A DNA stretch of 64,000 bases from Nocardioides pocheonensis (GTDB taxonomy: Bacteria > Actinomycetota > Actinomycetes > Propionibacteriales > Nocardioidaceae). How positions within the stretch are numbered: position 1 is the first letter of the stretch; every line of letters starts with the position of its first letter. The notes under the pieces were generated by a model. It was not told the origin of the DNA, ran no database searches, and saw only the letters and a list, made by a program, of their open reading frames with translations. Positions 27,570 through 43,485 of this stretch are shown in pieces. The DNA lies in assembly GCF_003725535.1 (NCBI RefSeq), contig NZ_RJSF01000040.1, positions 935,070-999,069 on the forward strand, written 5' to 3'. The position numbers and the translations under genes are program-made.

Positions 27570-27645
27570 GGCCCGGGCCGGTACCACCTGGTGTCCTCTG
27601 GGCGAAACAACCCGGCCGCGTGCGGGTCCACCCCCTAGACTTGGC

Positions 27646-27712
27646 GGGCCGAGAGGCGTTGCAACGGGTCCGCGCGGCCCGCCACGCTCGGCGAGATCCC
27701 AAGGACGCCTTC
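27646..27712 (+). promoter_or_regulatory. Candidate S-adenosylhomocysteine (SAH) riboswitch upstream of metH
   Basis: Stem P1 pairs GCCGAG (27648-27653) with CTCGGC (27687-27692). The strand after P1 reads AGGCGTTGCAAC, matching the conserved G-rich core of SAH riboswitches (GAGCGCTGC-type), and AGGCGT pairs with ACGCCT (27705-27710) to make the characteristic pseudoknot, with compensatory differences from the usual sequence. CGCCACGCTCGG also fits. It ends 20 nt before the metH GTG. SAH riboswitches switch genes of SAH/homocysteine recycling, including metH, on. The call is by eye; a covariance-model search (Rfam RF01057) is needed. Confidence 0.72.
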
Positions 27713-27731
27713 CGAAACGGAAGGAGCAGGC

Positions 27732-31457
<3,726 letters not shown>

Positions 31458-32067
31458 GCGAGCCGCCCAGCCACCCGCCGCGGTGCTCTGGGACATGGAC
31501 GGCACCCTCGTCGACACCGAGCCGTACTGGATCGACGTGGAGTACGCCCTCGTGGCCGAGCACGGCGGCACCTGGAGCCAGGAGCACGCGCTCAACCTGG
31601 TCGGCAACGACCTGCTCGTCTCCGGGGCGTACATCCGCGACCACGGCGGGGTCGACCTGCCGCCCGAGCAGATCGTCGAGAAGCTCCTCGACGGCGTCAT
31701 CGAGCGGATCCAGGAGCGCGTCCCGTGGCGCCCCGGCGCCGTCGAGCTGCTCGAGAGGCTACGGACCGCCGGGGTGCCGTGCGCCCTCGTGACGATGTCC
31801 TACGAGCGCTTCGTCGCGCCGGTGCTCGCGGCGCTGCCCCCGGGCTCGTTCGCGGCCGTCGTGACCGGGGATGCGGTCACGGTGGGCAAGCCGCACCCGG
31901 AGCCCTACCTCACGGCAGCGGCGCTCCTCGGGGTCGAGACCGCGGCCTGCGTGGCGATCGAGGACTCCAACACCGGGGCCAAGTCGGCCGAGGCGGCCGG
32001 GTGCGCCGTGCTGGTGGTCCCGAACCACGTGCCGGTGCTCGAGGGCGACCGCCGCGTCTTCCGCGAC

Positions 32068-35156
<3,089 letters not shown>

Positions 35157-35159
35157 GCC

Positions 35160-35609
35160 TCACCGGGTCGAGGTGAGCACCTCGTACGGCTCGAAGGTCG
35201 GCCGCCGGTCGGCGTCCTCGAGGCTCGGCCGGACGTACTCGAACGCCGCGGTCGTGGTCAGCACCCACGCGTCGACGGTCTCCGGCTGACCCAGCACAGC
35301 GACGTCCACAGGCGCGACCGCGTCGAGCAGCGCCTGGGCGCACTCCAGGTGGCACGGCGGGAAGTGGAAGGCGTTCCGGTCCGCCTCGGCGGGGCTGCCG
35401 ACGAACGCGATCGGACGGCCCAGCGGTGACCCGCACACCCCGCACACCCGGCTCAGGGCGCACTGGGTCACCCGGCGGTGGTCCAGCTGCCGGATCGACG
35501 GCGCGGCCCGCGCCGCTTCGGCGTACGACGTGGTGCAGGCGAACGGGACCGGGACCCCGAGCTCAGGGTCCGGGTCGCGCTCACCGAAAGGCAGCGGCGC
35601 GGGGTCCAT
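35160..35609 (-). CDS. Cys-rich small protein of unknown function
   Basis: The protein has 149 residues. A zinc-site-like pattern is present: CGVCGSPLGRPIAFVGSPAE (~56-75), then FHFPPCHLECAQAL (~80-93). The rest is soluble. The start codon overlaps the stop of the desaturase (TGATG), so it belongs to the desaturase operon and is read after it. I do not recognise the family; a role as an accessory iron or zinc protein is only a guess from context. It ends 3 nt from the convergent trmI stop. Confidence 0.7.
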   Translation of the reverse strand: MDPAPLPFGERDPDPELGVPVPFACTTSYAEAARAAPSIRQLDHRRVTQCALSRVCGVCGSPLGRPIAFVGSPAEADRNAFHFPPCHLECAQALLDAVAPVDVAVLGQPETVDAWVLTTTAAFEYVRPSLEDADRRPTFEPYEVLTSTR

Positions 35610-36850
35610 CAGTCGTGGCTCCGCTCACCGGCGCTGCGGGTCCAGGCGCCGAGCTCCACGCGCCGCGGGGGCCGCTCCTCGTCGGACTTGCGCCGCCGGT
35701 CGAGCGACGGCTCGTTCGCCGTGTCGGACCGCTGCGGGGGCGCGGGGTCGTCGCTGGAGGTCATGTGGTTCGGCAGCGACAGCTTGATGATCGTCCGCAG
35801 CGCCTGGCCGTACTGCCGGTGCAGCGGGCCGACCGTGTAGGGGATGTCGTACTTGTCGCAGAGAGCGCGGACCTTGACCGCGATCTCGGCGTACCGGTTG
35901 CTCGGGAGGTCGGGGTAGAGGTGGTGCTCGATCTGGAACCCGAGATTGCCGCTGAGGATGTGCAGCAGCGGCCCGCCCTCGAAGTTCGCCGCGCCGAGGA
36001 TCTGGCGCAGGTACCACTCGGACCGCGTCTCGTCCTCGAGCTCCTCCTCGGTGAAGTGCATCGCGCCGTCGGGGAAGTGGCCGCAGAAGATGATCACGTA
36101 GGACCAGAGGTTGCGGGCGAGGTTCGCGGTGGCGTTCGCCGTGATCGTCGCCTTCCAGTTGCGACCCGACAGCGCCGGGTAGACCACGTAGTCCTTGAGG
36201 ATCTGGTTGCGGCCCTTGCGCAGGATCTGGCGCAGCTGCCGCTTCATCTCCTTGGGGTCCTTCTCGCGCTTGCGGATCCGCTCGATGTCCAGGTCGTGCA
36301 GGGCCACGCCCCACTGGAAGAGCGTCGCCAGCATCGCGTTGTACACCGGCTGGCCGATGTTCGCGGGGTGCCACTTCTGCTCGCGCGCCATCCGCAGGAT
36401 GCCGTAGCCGATGTCGTTGTCGTAGCCGAGCACGTTGGTGAACTGGTGGTGCACGTAGTTGTGGCTGTGCTTCCACTGCTCGGCGGGCTGCGCGGTGTCC
36501 CACTCCCAGTTGCTGGAGTGGATCTCGGGGTCGTTCATCCAGTCCCACTGGCCGTGCATGACGTTGTGCCCGATCTCCATGTTCTCGAGGATCTTGGCCA
36601 GTCCGAGGAGGGCGGCGCCGGCCACCCACGCGGGCTTCCGGGTCTTCTTCGACTGGGTGCCGACGGCGAGGGTGACCCGGCCGGCAGCGGCGAGGCCGCG
36701 CTGGATCCTGATCAGCCGGTTGATGTACGCCGCGTCGGCGGCTCCGCGTGACTCCTCGATCTCGGTCCGGATCGCGTCGAGCTCGCGTCCGATCTGCTCG
36801 ACCTCCTCCTCGGTGAGGTGGGTGTACTCCTTGACGTCTGCGATGGCCAT
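35609..36850 (-). CDS. Membrane fatty-acid (acyl-CoA) desaturase
   Basis: The protein has 413 residues. The three histidine boxes of the di-iron site are present: HNVMHGQ (~95), HNYVHHQ (~130) and QIEHH (~310). Several hydrophobic stretches lie between. It resembles the actinobacterial DesA3-type enzymes that put a double bond into acyl-CoA chains using O2. The basic, Pro-rich C-terminus (~375-413) is not part of the catalytic fold. It lies 72 nt after the gene for a ferredoxin-reductase-like protein; the pair matches M. tuberculosis Rv3229c/Rv3230c, where the reductase feeds electrons to the desaturase. Position of the double bond cannot be told. Confidence 0.9.
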   Translation of the reverse strand: MAIADVKEYTHLTEEEVEQIGRELDAIRTEIEESRGAADAAYINRLIRIQRGLAAAGRVTLAVGTQSKKTRKPAWVAGAALLGLAKILENMEIGHNVMHGQWDWMNDPEIHSSNWEWDTAQPAEQWKHSHNYVHHQFTNVLGYDNDIGYGILRMAREQKWHPANIGQPVYNAMLATLFQWGVALHDLDIERIRKREKDPKEMKRQLRQILRKGRNQILKDYVVYPALSGRNWKATITANATANLARNLWSYVIIFCGHFPDGAMHFTEEELEDETRSEWYLRQILGAANFEGGPLLHILSGNLGFQIEHHLYPDLPSNRYAEIAVKVRALCDKYDIPYTVGPLHRQYGQALRTIIKLSLPNHMTSSDDPAPPQRSDTANEPSLDRRRKSDEERPPRRVELGAWTRSAGERSHD

Positions 36851-36921
36851 CGATGGTCTCCTCGTGGTCGGGAACGGTCGGCCGGGATGTGCTGGGGGTG
36901 TTCGGGCCTGGCTGGGTGGGG

Positions 36922-38010
36922 CTAGATGTCGAAGGTGCAGTCACCGACGGCGGCGGTGATGCAGGTCTGCACGGGTTCGTTCGGCTGGCCGAACTCGTCG
37001 CCGTTGCGGAGGTCGCGGATCGTGCCGTCGACCAGCCGCAGCGTGCAGGTGTGGCAGATCCCCATGCGGCAGCCGAACGGCATGCCCACGCCCGCCTGCT
37101 CGCCCGCCTCCAGGATCGTGGTGGCGCCGTCGGCCTCGATCGACTTGCCGGAGTTGCGGAAGGTGATCGTGCCGCCCTCGCCGCCCTCACCGCGCAGGTC
37201 CAGCGAGAACCGCTCGAGGTGAAGCTGGTCGGCGAGGCCGGCCTCCTCGTAGTGCGCCTCCACGGCGTCGAGCATCGGTCCGGGCCCGCACGCCCAGGTC
37301 TCGCGCTCGCGCCAGTCGGGGCAGATCCGGTCGAGGTCGGCGAGGTCGAGCATGCCGTCGAGATCGGTGTGCAGCTCGTGCAGCGCGAGGCCGTCGTGGC
37401 GCTCGGCCATCGCGTGCAGCTCGTCGCGGAAGATCATCCGGTCAGGGGTCGGGGAGGAGTAGTGCAGGACGACGTCCGGCATCGCCCTCCCGTTCTCCCC
37501 GGCGCGCCGGTCGAGCGTGCGCAGCATCGCCATCACCGGGGTGATCCCGCTGCCTCCGACGAGGAACAGCATCCGGGGCGGCGGCGGGTCGGGGAGCACG
37601 AAGTCGCCCTCGGGCAGCGCGAGCCGGACGATGGTGCCGGGGGCCAGCCCCTGCACCAGGTGGGCGGACAGCAACCCCTCCGGCATCGCACGGACCGTGA
37701 TCGCGATCGTCCGCCCGGAGCGCTCCGGCGGTGAGCTCACCGAGTAGGAGCGCCACTGGAACTTCCCGTCGACCTGGACGCCGATGCCGACGTACTGGCC
37801 GGGGCGGTGGCGGTACTGCCACCCCCAGCCCGGCCGGATCACGAGTGTCGCCGCGTCGTCGGTCTCGGGGACGACCTTCTCGACCCTGCCGCGGAGCTCA
37901 CGGGCGGTCCACAAGGGGTTCACCAGGCGCAGGTAGTCGTCCGGGTGGAGCGGCGTGGTCAGCTTGCTGCCCAGTTCGCGGACACGGTGCCACGGAACGG
38001 TCGTGCTCAT
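36922..38010 (-). CDS. Ferredoxin-NADP+ reductase-like electron donor for the desaturase (FAD, NAD(P)H, [2Fe-2S])
   Basis: From the ATG at 38010 the protein has 362 residues. Order of domains: FAD-binding (~40-150; RSYSVSSPPERSG), NAD(P)H-binding (~155-265; LFLVGGSGITPVMAML, ACGPGPMLDAVE) and plant-type [2Fe-2S] ferredoxin at the C-terminus (~280-362; CRMGICHTC plus a later Cys in VQTCITAAVG). It should pass electrons from NAD(P)H to the desaturase encoded next. A GAGGAG site precedes the ATG; a GTG-preceded extension of ten residues is less likely. It is homologous in layout to Rv3230c. Confidence 0.9.
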   Translation of the reverse strand: MSTTVPWHRVRELGSKLTTPLHPDDYLRLVNPLWTARELRGRVEKVVPETDDAATLVIRPGWGWQYRHRPGQYVGIGVQVDGKFQWRSYSVSSPPERSGRTIAITVRAMPEGLLSAHLVQGLAPGTIVRLALPEGDFVLPDPPPPRMLFLVGGSGITPVMAMLRTLDRRAGENGRAMPDVVLHYSSPTPDRMIFRDELHAMAERHDGLALHELHTDLDGMLDLADLDRICPDWRERETWACGPGPMLDAVEAHYEEAGLADQLHLERFSLDLRGEGGEGGTITFRNSGKSIEADGATTILEAGEQAGVGMPFGCRMGICHTCTLRLVDGTIRDLRNGDEFGQPNEPVQTCITAAVGDCTFDI

Positions 38011-38173
38011 CGGCGGGACTCCTCGAGCGATTCGGTGCACAGGTGTTTACTCAGACTTGTCCGGACCCTTACCCCGCCCGGCGAGGGACAAGCATCAGGT
38101 TCGGGAAAAAGTCGCCGATCAGACAGTGACCAACACGTGATGTATCTCTTGAGCATCCGGTGATCTACGCAGG

Positions 38174-38179
38174 TAGGGT
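38174..38179 (+). promoter_or_regulatory. -10 box of the mpa promoter
   Basis: TAGGGT with a possible -35 TTGAGC (38149-38154) at 19 nt. RNA would start near 38186, giving a ~30-nt leader with GGAGGTGAGG before the ATG. The rest of the 205-nt divergent spacer (38011-38215) holds no gene. Confidence 0.45.
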
Positions 38180-38215
38180 CGAAACAGACGTTCGACCCCG
38201 TGGAGGTGAGGTCCG

Positions 38216-39958
38216 ATGACAGGCGCCGGCGCTGAAGGACAGGACACCGCGCAGCTGATGAGCCAGGTCGCGTTCCTCGAGGCCGAGGTGGGCGAGCTGC
38301 GACGCCGACTCGCCGAGGGCCCGGTCGGATCCGACCAGATCGAGCAGCGCCTGATCGACACGCAGCGCTCGCTGGCCGCCGTCACCGCCCAGAACGAGCG
38401 CCTCGCGGCGACCTTGCGCGAGGCACGTGACCAGATCACGACCCTCAAGGAGGAGGTCGACCGGCTCGCGCAGCCGCCGACCGGCTTCGGCACCTTCCTC
38501 GCCCGCAACGACGACGACTCCGTCGACGTGTTCACCGGCGGCCGCAAGCTGCGGGTCACCGTGAGCCCCAACGTCGACCTGGACTCGCTGACGCGTGGCC
38601 AGGAGGTCATGCTCAACGAGGCGCTCAACGTCGTCGCGGCGCTGGAGTTCGAGGAGATCGGCGAGGTGGTCATGTTCAAGGAGCTGCTCGCCGACGGCGA
38701 GCGCGCCCTGATCATCGCGAACGCCGACGAGGAACGCGTCGTCCGCCTCGCGGAGCCGTTGCGTGCGGCGAAGCTGCGCGCCGGCGACTCGCTGCTGCTC
38801 GACGGCCGGTCCGGCTACGTCTACGAGAAGGTGCCCAAGTCGGAGGTCGAGGAGCTCGTCCTCGAGGAGGTCCCGGACATCGACTACGCCGCCATCGGCG
38901 GCCTGGGCAACCAGATCGACCAGATCCGCGACGCGGTCGAGCTGCCGTACCTGCACCCGGACCTGTTCAAGGAGCACAAGCTGAAGCCGCCCAAGGGTGT
39001 GCTCCTCTACGGCCCTCCGGGCTGCGGCAAGACCCTGATCGCCAAGGCCGTCGCCAACTCGCTGGCGAAGAAGGTCGCGGCGAAGACGGGTCAGGAGGGC
39101 AAGAGCTACTTCCTGAACATCAAGGGCCCCGAGCTGCTCAACAAGTACGTCGGGGAGACCGAGCGCCACATCCGGCTGGTGTTCCAGCGCGCCCGGGAGA
39201 AGGCCAGCGAGGGCACCCCCGTCATCGTGTTCTTCGACGAGATGGACTCCCTGTTCCGCACCCGCGGCTCGGGTGTCTCCTCCGACGTCGAGAACACCAT
39301 CGTCCCGCAGCTGCTCAGCGAGATCGACGGCGTCGAGCTCCTCGAGAACGTCCTGGTGATCGGCGCCTCCAACCGAGAGGACATGATCGACCCGGCGATC
39401 CTGCGACCGGGCCGGCTGGACGTGAAGATCAAGATCGAGCGCCCCGATGCCGAGTCCGCCCGTGACATCTTCTCCAAGTACCTCACCCCCGACCTGCCGC
39501 TGCACGCCGTGGACGTCGCCGAGTTCGGCGGCGACCGGAACGCCACGGTGGCCGGGATGATCACCGCGACCGTCGAGCGGATGTACACCGAGTCCGAGGA
39601 GAACCGCTTCCTCGAGGTGACCTACGCCAACGGTGACAAGGAGGTCCTGTACTTCAAGGACTTCAACTCCGGGGCGATGATCCAGAACATCGTGGACCGT
39701 GCGAAGAAGATGGCGATCAAGGACCTCCTCGACAACGACCAGAAGGGCCTGCGCGTCCAGCACCTGCTGCAGGCCTGCGTGGACGAGTTCAAGGAGAACG
39801 AGGACCTCCCGAACACCACGAACCCCGACGACTGGGCTCGCATCTCCGGCAAGAAGGGCGAGCGGATCGTCTTCATCCGCACGCTCATCACGGGCAAGCA
39901 GGGCACCGAGCCGGGCCGCTCGATCGACACGGTGTCCAACACGGGCCAGTACCTCTGA
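38216..39958 (+). CDS. mpa: Proteasome-associated AAA ATPase (Mpa/ARC)
   Basis: The protein has 580 residues. An N-terminal coiled coil (~10-80) captures Pup, followed by tandem OB domains (~90-235) and the AAA module with Walker A GPPGCGKT (~265), Walker [10 protein letters not shown] (~337) and Arg-finger region ILRPGRLD. The chain ends TGQYL, the C-terminal GQYL motif that docks into the proteasome ring and opens the gate. It recognises pupylated proteins, unfolds them and feeds them to PrcBA in the cytoplasm. It is separated from dop by two oppositely oriented genes. Confidence 0.97.
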   Translation: MTGAGAEGQDTAQLMSQVAFLEAEVGELRRRLAEGPVGSDQIEQRLIDTQRSLAAVTAQNERLAATLREARDQITTLKEEVDRLAQPPTGFGTFLARNDDDSVDVFTGGRKLRVTVSPNVDLDSLTRGQEVMLNEALNVVAALEFEEIGEVVMFKELLADGERALIIANADEERVVRLAEPLRAAKLRAGDSLLLDGRSGYVYEKVPKSEVEELVLEEVPDIDYAAIGGLGNQIDQIRDAVELPYLHPDLFKEHKLKPPKGVLLYGPPGCGKTLIAKAVANSLAKKVAAKTGQEGKSYFLNIKGPELLNKYVGETERHIRLVFQRAREKASEGTPVIVFFDEMDSLFRTRGSGVSSDVENTIVPQLLSEIDGVELLENVLVIGASNREDMIDPAILRPGRLDVKIKIERPDAESARDIFSKYLTPDLPLHAVDVAEFGGDRNATVAGMITATVERMYTESEENRFLEVTYANGDKEVLYFKDFNSGAMIQNIVDRAKKMAIKDLLDNDQKGLRVQHLLQACVDEFKENEDLPNTTNPDDWARISGKKGERIVFIRTLITGKQGTEPGRSIDTVSNTGQYL

Positions 39959-39960
39959 GG

Positions 39961-39991
39961 CGAGACCTCGCGAGGAACGAGCGAGGTCTCG
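39961..39991 (+). terminator. Hairpin terminator after mpa
   Basis: Perfect 11-bp arms CGAGACCTCGC (39961-39971) and GCGAGGTCTCG (39981-39991), loop of 9 nt, starting 3 nt after the stop codon. Confidence 0.65.
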
Positions 39992-39997
39992 ACCCGA

Positions 39998-40243
39998 AGA
40001 GGTTGAGCGAGCCTGCGGGTGAGCTTGCGAACCCGCAACGGCGGGCCGAAACCTCATGCGTCTCCGTCCTGACCTGCAGCTCCGGCGGGGGGCGACGGGT
40101 GGTTTCGGCAGGCTCAACCAGCCGTGGTGCGGCCTGGCTTCGGCTGGCGAACCGTTGCTGGTTGAGGTGCGGTTGCGGCAGCAACCGCCTCGAAACCCGG
40201 TGCGTCGAGCCGTCACGGTGGTTTCGGCAGGCTCAACCAGCCG
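39998..40243. repeat. Cluster of intergenic palindromic repeats between mpa and the phospholipase-D-like pair
   Basis: No gene is seen. The spacer holds an exact 26-bp direct repeat at 40099-40124 and 40218-40243 (core GGTTTCGGCAGGCTCAACC), a GGTTGAGG...CTCGAAACC element at 40160-40198 with an inner GCGGTTGC/GCAACCGC hairpin, and a variant at about 39999-40054 that begins AGGTTGAGCGAGCC and ends GCCGAAACCT. Ends of the units are shared (GGTTGAG and CGAAACC or their complements), cores differ. Confidence 0.6.
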
Positions 40244-40252
40244 GGGTGTGGG

Positions 40253-41656
40253 TCAGTCGGCCTCGAGAGCCGAGTAGTAGCCCTGTCCCAGTGGCGCGCG
40301 CAGCTGCTGCGACAGCTTGCCGCCGGCGGTGCGGGCCTCGGGGTTGGCCAGCCCGGCGTGCGGCTTGTGGGCGTTCGGACCGTTCCAGGTGATCTTGAAG
40401 TCCTGGAAGTACTGCTGGGTGTTGCCGGCGTCCATGGTCCGCACCGTCAGGTCGTCGGCGGAGAACCCGAGCATCGAGAAGTTCGTCGAGCCGGCCCAGA
40501 CGACGTTGGAGCCCGGTACGCCGTCGTACACGCCACTCACCGCGACGTACTTGTCGTGCAGGTAGCGGTAGGGGATGCCGTTCTCGATCTTCATGCACTG
40601 CTTCATCGGGATGCGGCCGCGCCCGGAGGGGGAGTACAGGATGGAGAGGGCACGGGGACTGGTGAAGCCGTAGACGATGGCGACGTCGCAGCCCTGGTTC
40701 CACAGCGAGCGGATCCGGTGGGCCATCCAGGTGCCGCGGCCGCCCCCGAAGACGTACATCCCGATCCGGACCACCGTGGCGTGCGTGGCGCCCGTGGCGT
40801 CCGGAGGGCTCACGCACGAGATCTTGCCGAGCTCGGCGTAGATCGGGTCGGTGTCGGCGTGGGTGCCGGGCTTGGGGAACGCGAAGTTCTCCATGCCGCC
40901 GGACTCCCAGTGCGCGTAGCCCACCGGGCGATCCCGCTTGGCCTGGGCGAAGACGCCCAGCCAGTGGTTGTATGTGTCCGGGTCCCAGCGGGTATCCAGG
41001 TGGTTCCACTGGCGCTGGTTGGCCACCCAGGTGGGGTTCCAGGACCCGTACATCGTCACCGTGGGCACGTTGGCCACCTGGCTGAACAGGTACAGCTTCA
41101 TGTGCAGGTTGCCGCCCCAGCCGCGGCAGGAGAACCTGCACTGGCGCGCCCAGCTGAGGGTCTCGGGGTCGCGGCCCTTCTTCGTGGTCGCCGTGCCCAG
41201 CGTCGCCTGGAACTTGCGCCACGGCGCCCAGGTCTGGCGGTTCTTGTAGTTGCCGAGGACCTGCACGCTGACCCCCCGGTTGCGGGCCCGCACGAGCGCC
41301 CTCTCGATGGCCCAGTCGCCGAAGGAGAAGACCATCCAGCGGATCGTGGCGCCACGCGGGACCGAGTTGATCGTGTGCAGCATGTGCCGCCGAATCACGT
41401 TGCGGTAGCGGGCGATGTTCCAGTGGTTGAACTTCGCGCCCTGGGGAGGGGTGTAGTGCTCGGGCGCGCGCAGGGGCAGCAGCGCGGGCCTCGCGGCCCC
41501 GCCGGCCGTCGCCTCCGTCGTCGAGGTCACCGCGTGGGACCGCGCGGCACCCGAGGGCTGCGCCGCGACCAGCGTCACGGCGAGAGCGAGCAGCACGACC
41601 GCCACGAGCGCACGCGTCGCGTGCGCCCGCCGGACGGGCGCAGAGCCGGGGTGCAT
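40253..41656 (-). CDS. Exported phospholipase-D-like protein (second of tandem pair)
   Basis: The protein has 467 residues. A signal peptide is likely (RRAHATRALVAVVLLALAV, cleavage near QPSGAA). Two PLD-type half sites follow: HMKLYLFS with GSWNP (~184) and HDKYVAVS with GSTNFS (~365). In both the Asp of the canonical HxKxxxxD is Ser, so catalytic competence is uncertain. CRFSCRG near residue 175 resembles a disulfide pair also present in the sister protein. ILYSPSGRGRIPM is shared word for word with the sister, showing duplication. The ATG overlaps the sister's stop (TGATG), so the two are translationally coupled. Function unknown; extracellular nuclease or phospholipase is the family-level guess. 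Confidence 0.78.
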   Translation of the reverse strand: MHPGSAPVRRAHATRALVAVVLLALAVTLVAAQPSGAARSHAVTSTTEATAGGAARPALLPLRAPEHYTPPQGAKFNHWNIARYRNVIRRHMLHTINSVPRGATIRWMVFSFGDWAIERALVRARNRGVSVQVLGNYKNRQTWAPWRKFQATLGTATTKKGRDPETLSWARQCRFSCRGWGGNLHMKLYLFSQVANVPTVTMYGSWNPTWVANQRQWNHLDTRWDPDTYNHWLGVFAQAKRDRPVGYAHWESGGMENFAFPKPGTHADTDPIYAELGKISCVSPPDATGATHATVVRIGMYVFGGGRGTWMAHRIRSLWNQGCDVAIVYGFTSPRALSILYSPSGRGRIPMKQCMKIENGIPYRYLHDKYVAVSGVYDGVPGSNVVWAGSTNFSMLGFSADDLTVRTMDAGNTQQYFQDFKITWNGPNAHKPHAGLANPEARTAGGKLSQQLRAPLGQGYYSALEAD

Positions 41657-43365
41657 CAGTCGGCCTCCATGTACCGGTAGACGCCGGTGCCGAGGCGAAG
41701 GTCGTTCTGGCTGTAGCGACCCTCGATCGTCGGGATCTTGCTGATCGGCGAGGGGGCCCGAGCCTGCCGGTCGGTCCACAGCAGCGTGAAGTCCCGGGAG
41801 AACCGGTTGTAGGCGTCGCGGCCGCGGATCATCTGGAACTGCTCGTCGGAGGCGAACCCGAGGTCGGAGAAGTTGAACGACCCCTGGAACGAGACGGAGT
41901 TGTTCGGCACGCCACCGTAGTTGCCGGTGATCGAGACCCACTTGTCGTGCAGGTAGTAGATCGGGACGTGCTTCTTGTTGGTCAGCAGGATCTGTCGCAT
42001 CGGGATGCGTCCACGACCCGACGGCGAGTAGAGGATCGTCTTCACCGGGTTGCTGGAGATCGCGAACACGATCTGGACCTGGCAGCCCTGGTTCCACAGC
42101 TGCCGGACGCGCTTGGCCAGCCACTGACCACGCGCCTGGTACCAGGCGTACATCGCGATCTTGATGATCGTCCGCCCGCCCTTGCCGGCGTTGACCGCGC
42201 CCGTGCAGCGGACCGGCGCGAGCGCCTGGAGCATGAAGTCGTTCGCCGGCGTGGCCCTGCCCCGCGGGTAGTAGTAGGTCCACAGGTTCGGGTAGTGGGT
42301 CTCGACGTACGGCGCCGGGCGGTCCGCGGCCATCTCGTTGAAGATCCGGACCGCCTCGGCGTACACCGCCTGGTCGCCGGTCACCGTGTTCATCTGGTTC
42401 CACTGGTTGGTCACGGCGAAGTCGGTGAGGTTGGCGGAGCCGCTGATGTCGACGTACGGCGTGCGGTAGGCCTGGCTGAACAGGAAGATCTTCGAGTGCA
42501 TCGTGCCGCTGGTGCCGCGGCAGGACAGCGAGCAGCGACGGACCCAGGAGCCGTCCGGCGTGACGGACGTGCCGAAGATGCGGGCGAGGAGCTTGTAGTC
42601 GGAGTTCCGCCGGGTGTTGCGCTGCGAGAGCACGATCTGGACCTTGACCCCGCGAGACATGGCCGACTTGAGCGCGAGGCGGTAGTCCCTGCTCGCGAAC
42701 GACCAGGAGGCGACCTGGATCGAGGCGCCCGACGGCACGCTGTTGATCGTGCGCAGGACGTGGTTGCGGATCAGGGTGCGGAAGCCCTTGCGGTACGGGT
42801 GGCTGAAGATCATGCCGGCCGGCGGGTTGTAGTCGTCCTGGGTCACGGCCACGGTCAGCTGCGCCTGGACCGGGGTCGGAGGCCCGCTCGGGTCGCTGAC
42901 GTTGTAGGTGATCGTGTAGGCGCCGGGCACGGTGCGACCGGGCACCCAGACGGTGAGGACGCCGTTGCCGTCGATCCCGCCACCCCACCCGGCCGGCAGC
43001 GTCGCCGAGGAGTAGGTGCACGGTGCGGGGGTCGGACCGCCTCCGCAGGAGTCGTTCACCGCGACGTTCGTCGACTCGGTGAGACCGCGCTTGATCACCC
43101 AGGTCGCGTCCGGGCCGACCGCGGGCCCTCCGAGCGCCGTGACCAGCTGCGCACCGAGCCCCTGCCTGGCCTCGGTGCCCGTGGAGCCCAGCAGCGAGGC
43201 GTGCTGCGGCGTCGGGTCACCCGAGGCCGTGGTCGTCGCCGCGGGGGTCGTGGAGTCGTCGGCCTGGGCAGCCGTGACGAGCCCGCCGGCGCAGAGCGAG
43301 GCGACCAGGGTCAGGACGAGGACAAGCGCTCCGCCGACAGGCCGAGTCTTGTGCGTGCGCAGCAA
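41656..43365 (-). CDS. Exported phospholipase-D-like protein (first of tandem pair)
   Basis: The protein has 569 residues from a TTG at 43365, chosen because AAGGGGG lies just upstream and a signal peptide follows at once (GALVLVLTLVASLCAGGL, cleavage near AQA-DD). Residues ~85-185 form an extra beta-rich Ig-like segment (GAYTITYNVSDPSGPP) absent from the sister protein. Two PLD-type half sites: HSKIFLFS with GSANLTD (~287) and HDKWVSIT with GSFNFSD (~471); the motif Asp is Ser and Thr. CSLSCRG and ILYSPSGRGRIPM match the sister. It lies on the opposite strand between mpa and dop. The open frame upstream of the TTG is an antisense shadow of dop. Confidence 0.78.
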   Translation of the reverse strand: MLRTHKTRPVGGALVLVLTLVASLCAGGLVTAAQADDSTTPAATTTASGDPTPQHASLLGSTGTEARQGLGAQLVTALGGPAVGPDATWVIKRGLTESTNVAVNDSCGGGPTPAPCTYSSATLPAGWGGGIDGNGVLTVWVPGRTVPGAYTITYNVSDPSGPPTPVQAQLTVAVTQDDYNPPAGMIFSHPYRKGFRTLIRNHVLRTINSVPSGASIQVASWSFASRDYRLALKSAMSRGVKVQIVLSQRNTRRNSDYKLLARIFGTSVTPDGSWVRRCSLSCRGTSGTMHSKIFLFSQAYRTPYVDISGSANLTDFAVTNQWNQMNTVTGDQAVYAEAVRIFNEMAADRPAPYVETHYPNLWTYYYPRGRATPANDFMLQALAPVRCTGAVNAGKGGRTIIKIAMYAWYQARGQWLAKRVRQLWNQGCQVQIVFAISSNPVKTILYSPSGRGRIPMRQILLTNKKHVPIYYLHDKWVSITGNYGGVPNNSVSFQGSFNFSDLGFASDEQFQMIRGRDAYNRFSRDFTLLWTDRQARAPSPISKIPTIEGRYSQNDLRLGTGVYRYMEAD

Positions 43366-43485
43366 AGTTGAGTCCCCCTTGGAACGGTCGCGGTTCCCTC
43401 CCGAAAGCGCAAGGACGATAACACGCGGATCTGAGCACATCGGGTGGATCCGGGCCGCGCCGGAACGCGCCGTTGCCAGCCGCCG

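Noticed and set aside
27557..27731. Cobalamin riboswitch before metH
   Set aside because: No B12-box-like sequence was found; the structure fits an SAH aptamer instead.
35160..38010. Recent horizontal transfer of the desaturase module
   Set aside because: GC content and codon use look like the neighbours, and no integrase, tRNA or repeats flank it; relocation within the lineage is as likely.
39888..40392. Open frames of up to 129 codons through the spacer after mpa
   Set aside because: They read across palindromic repeats, so their peptide repeats (VSAGSTSRG) only mirror the DNA repeats.
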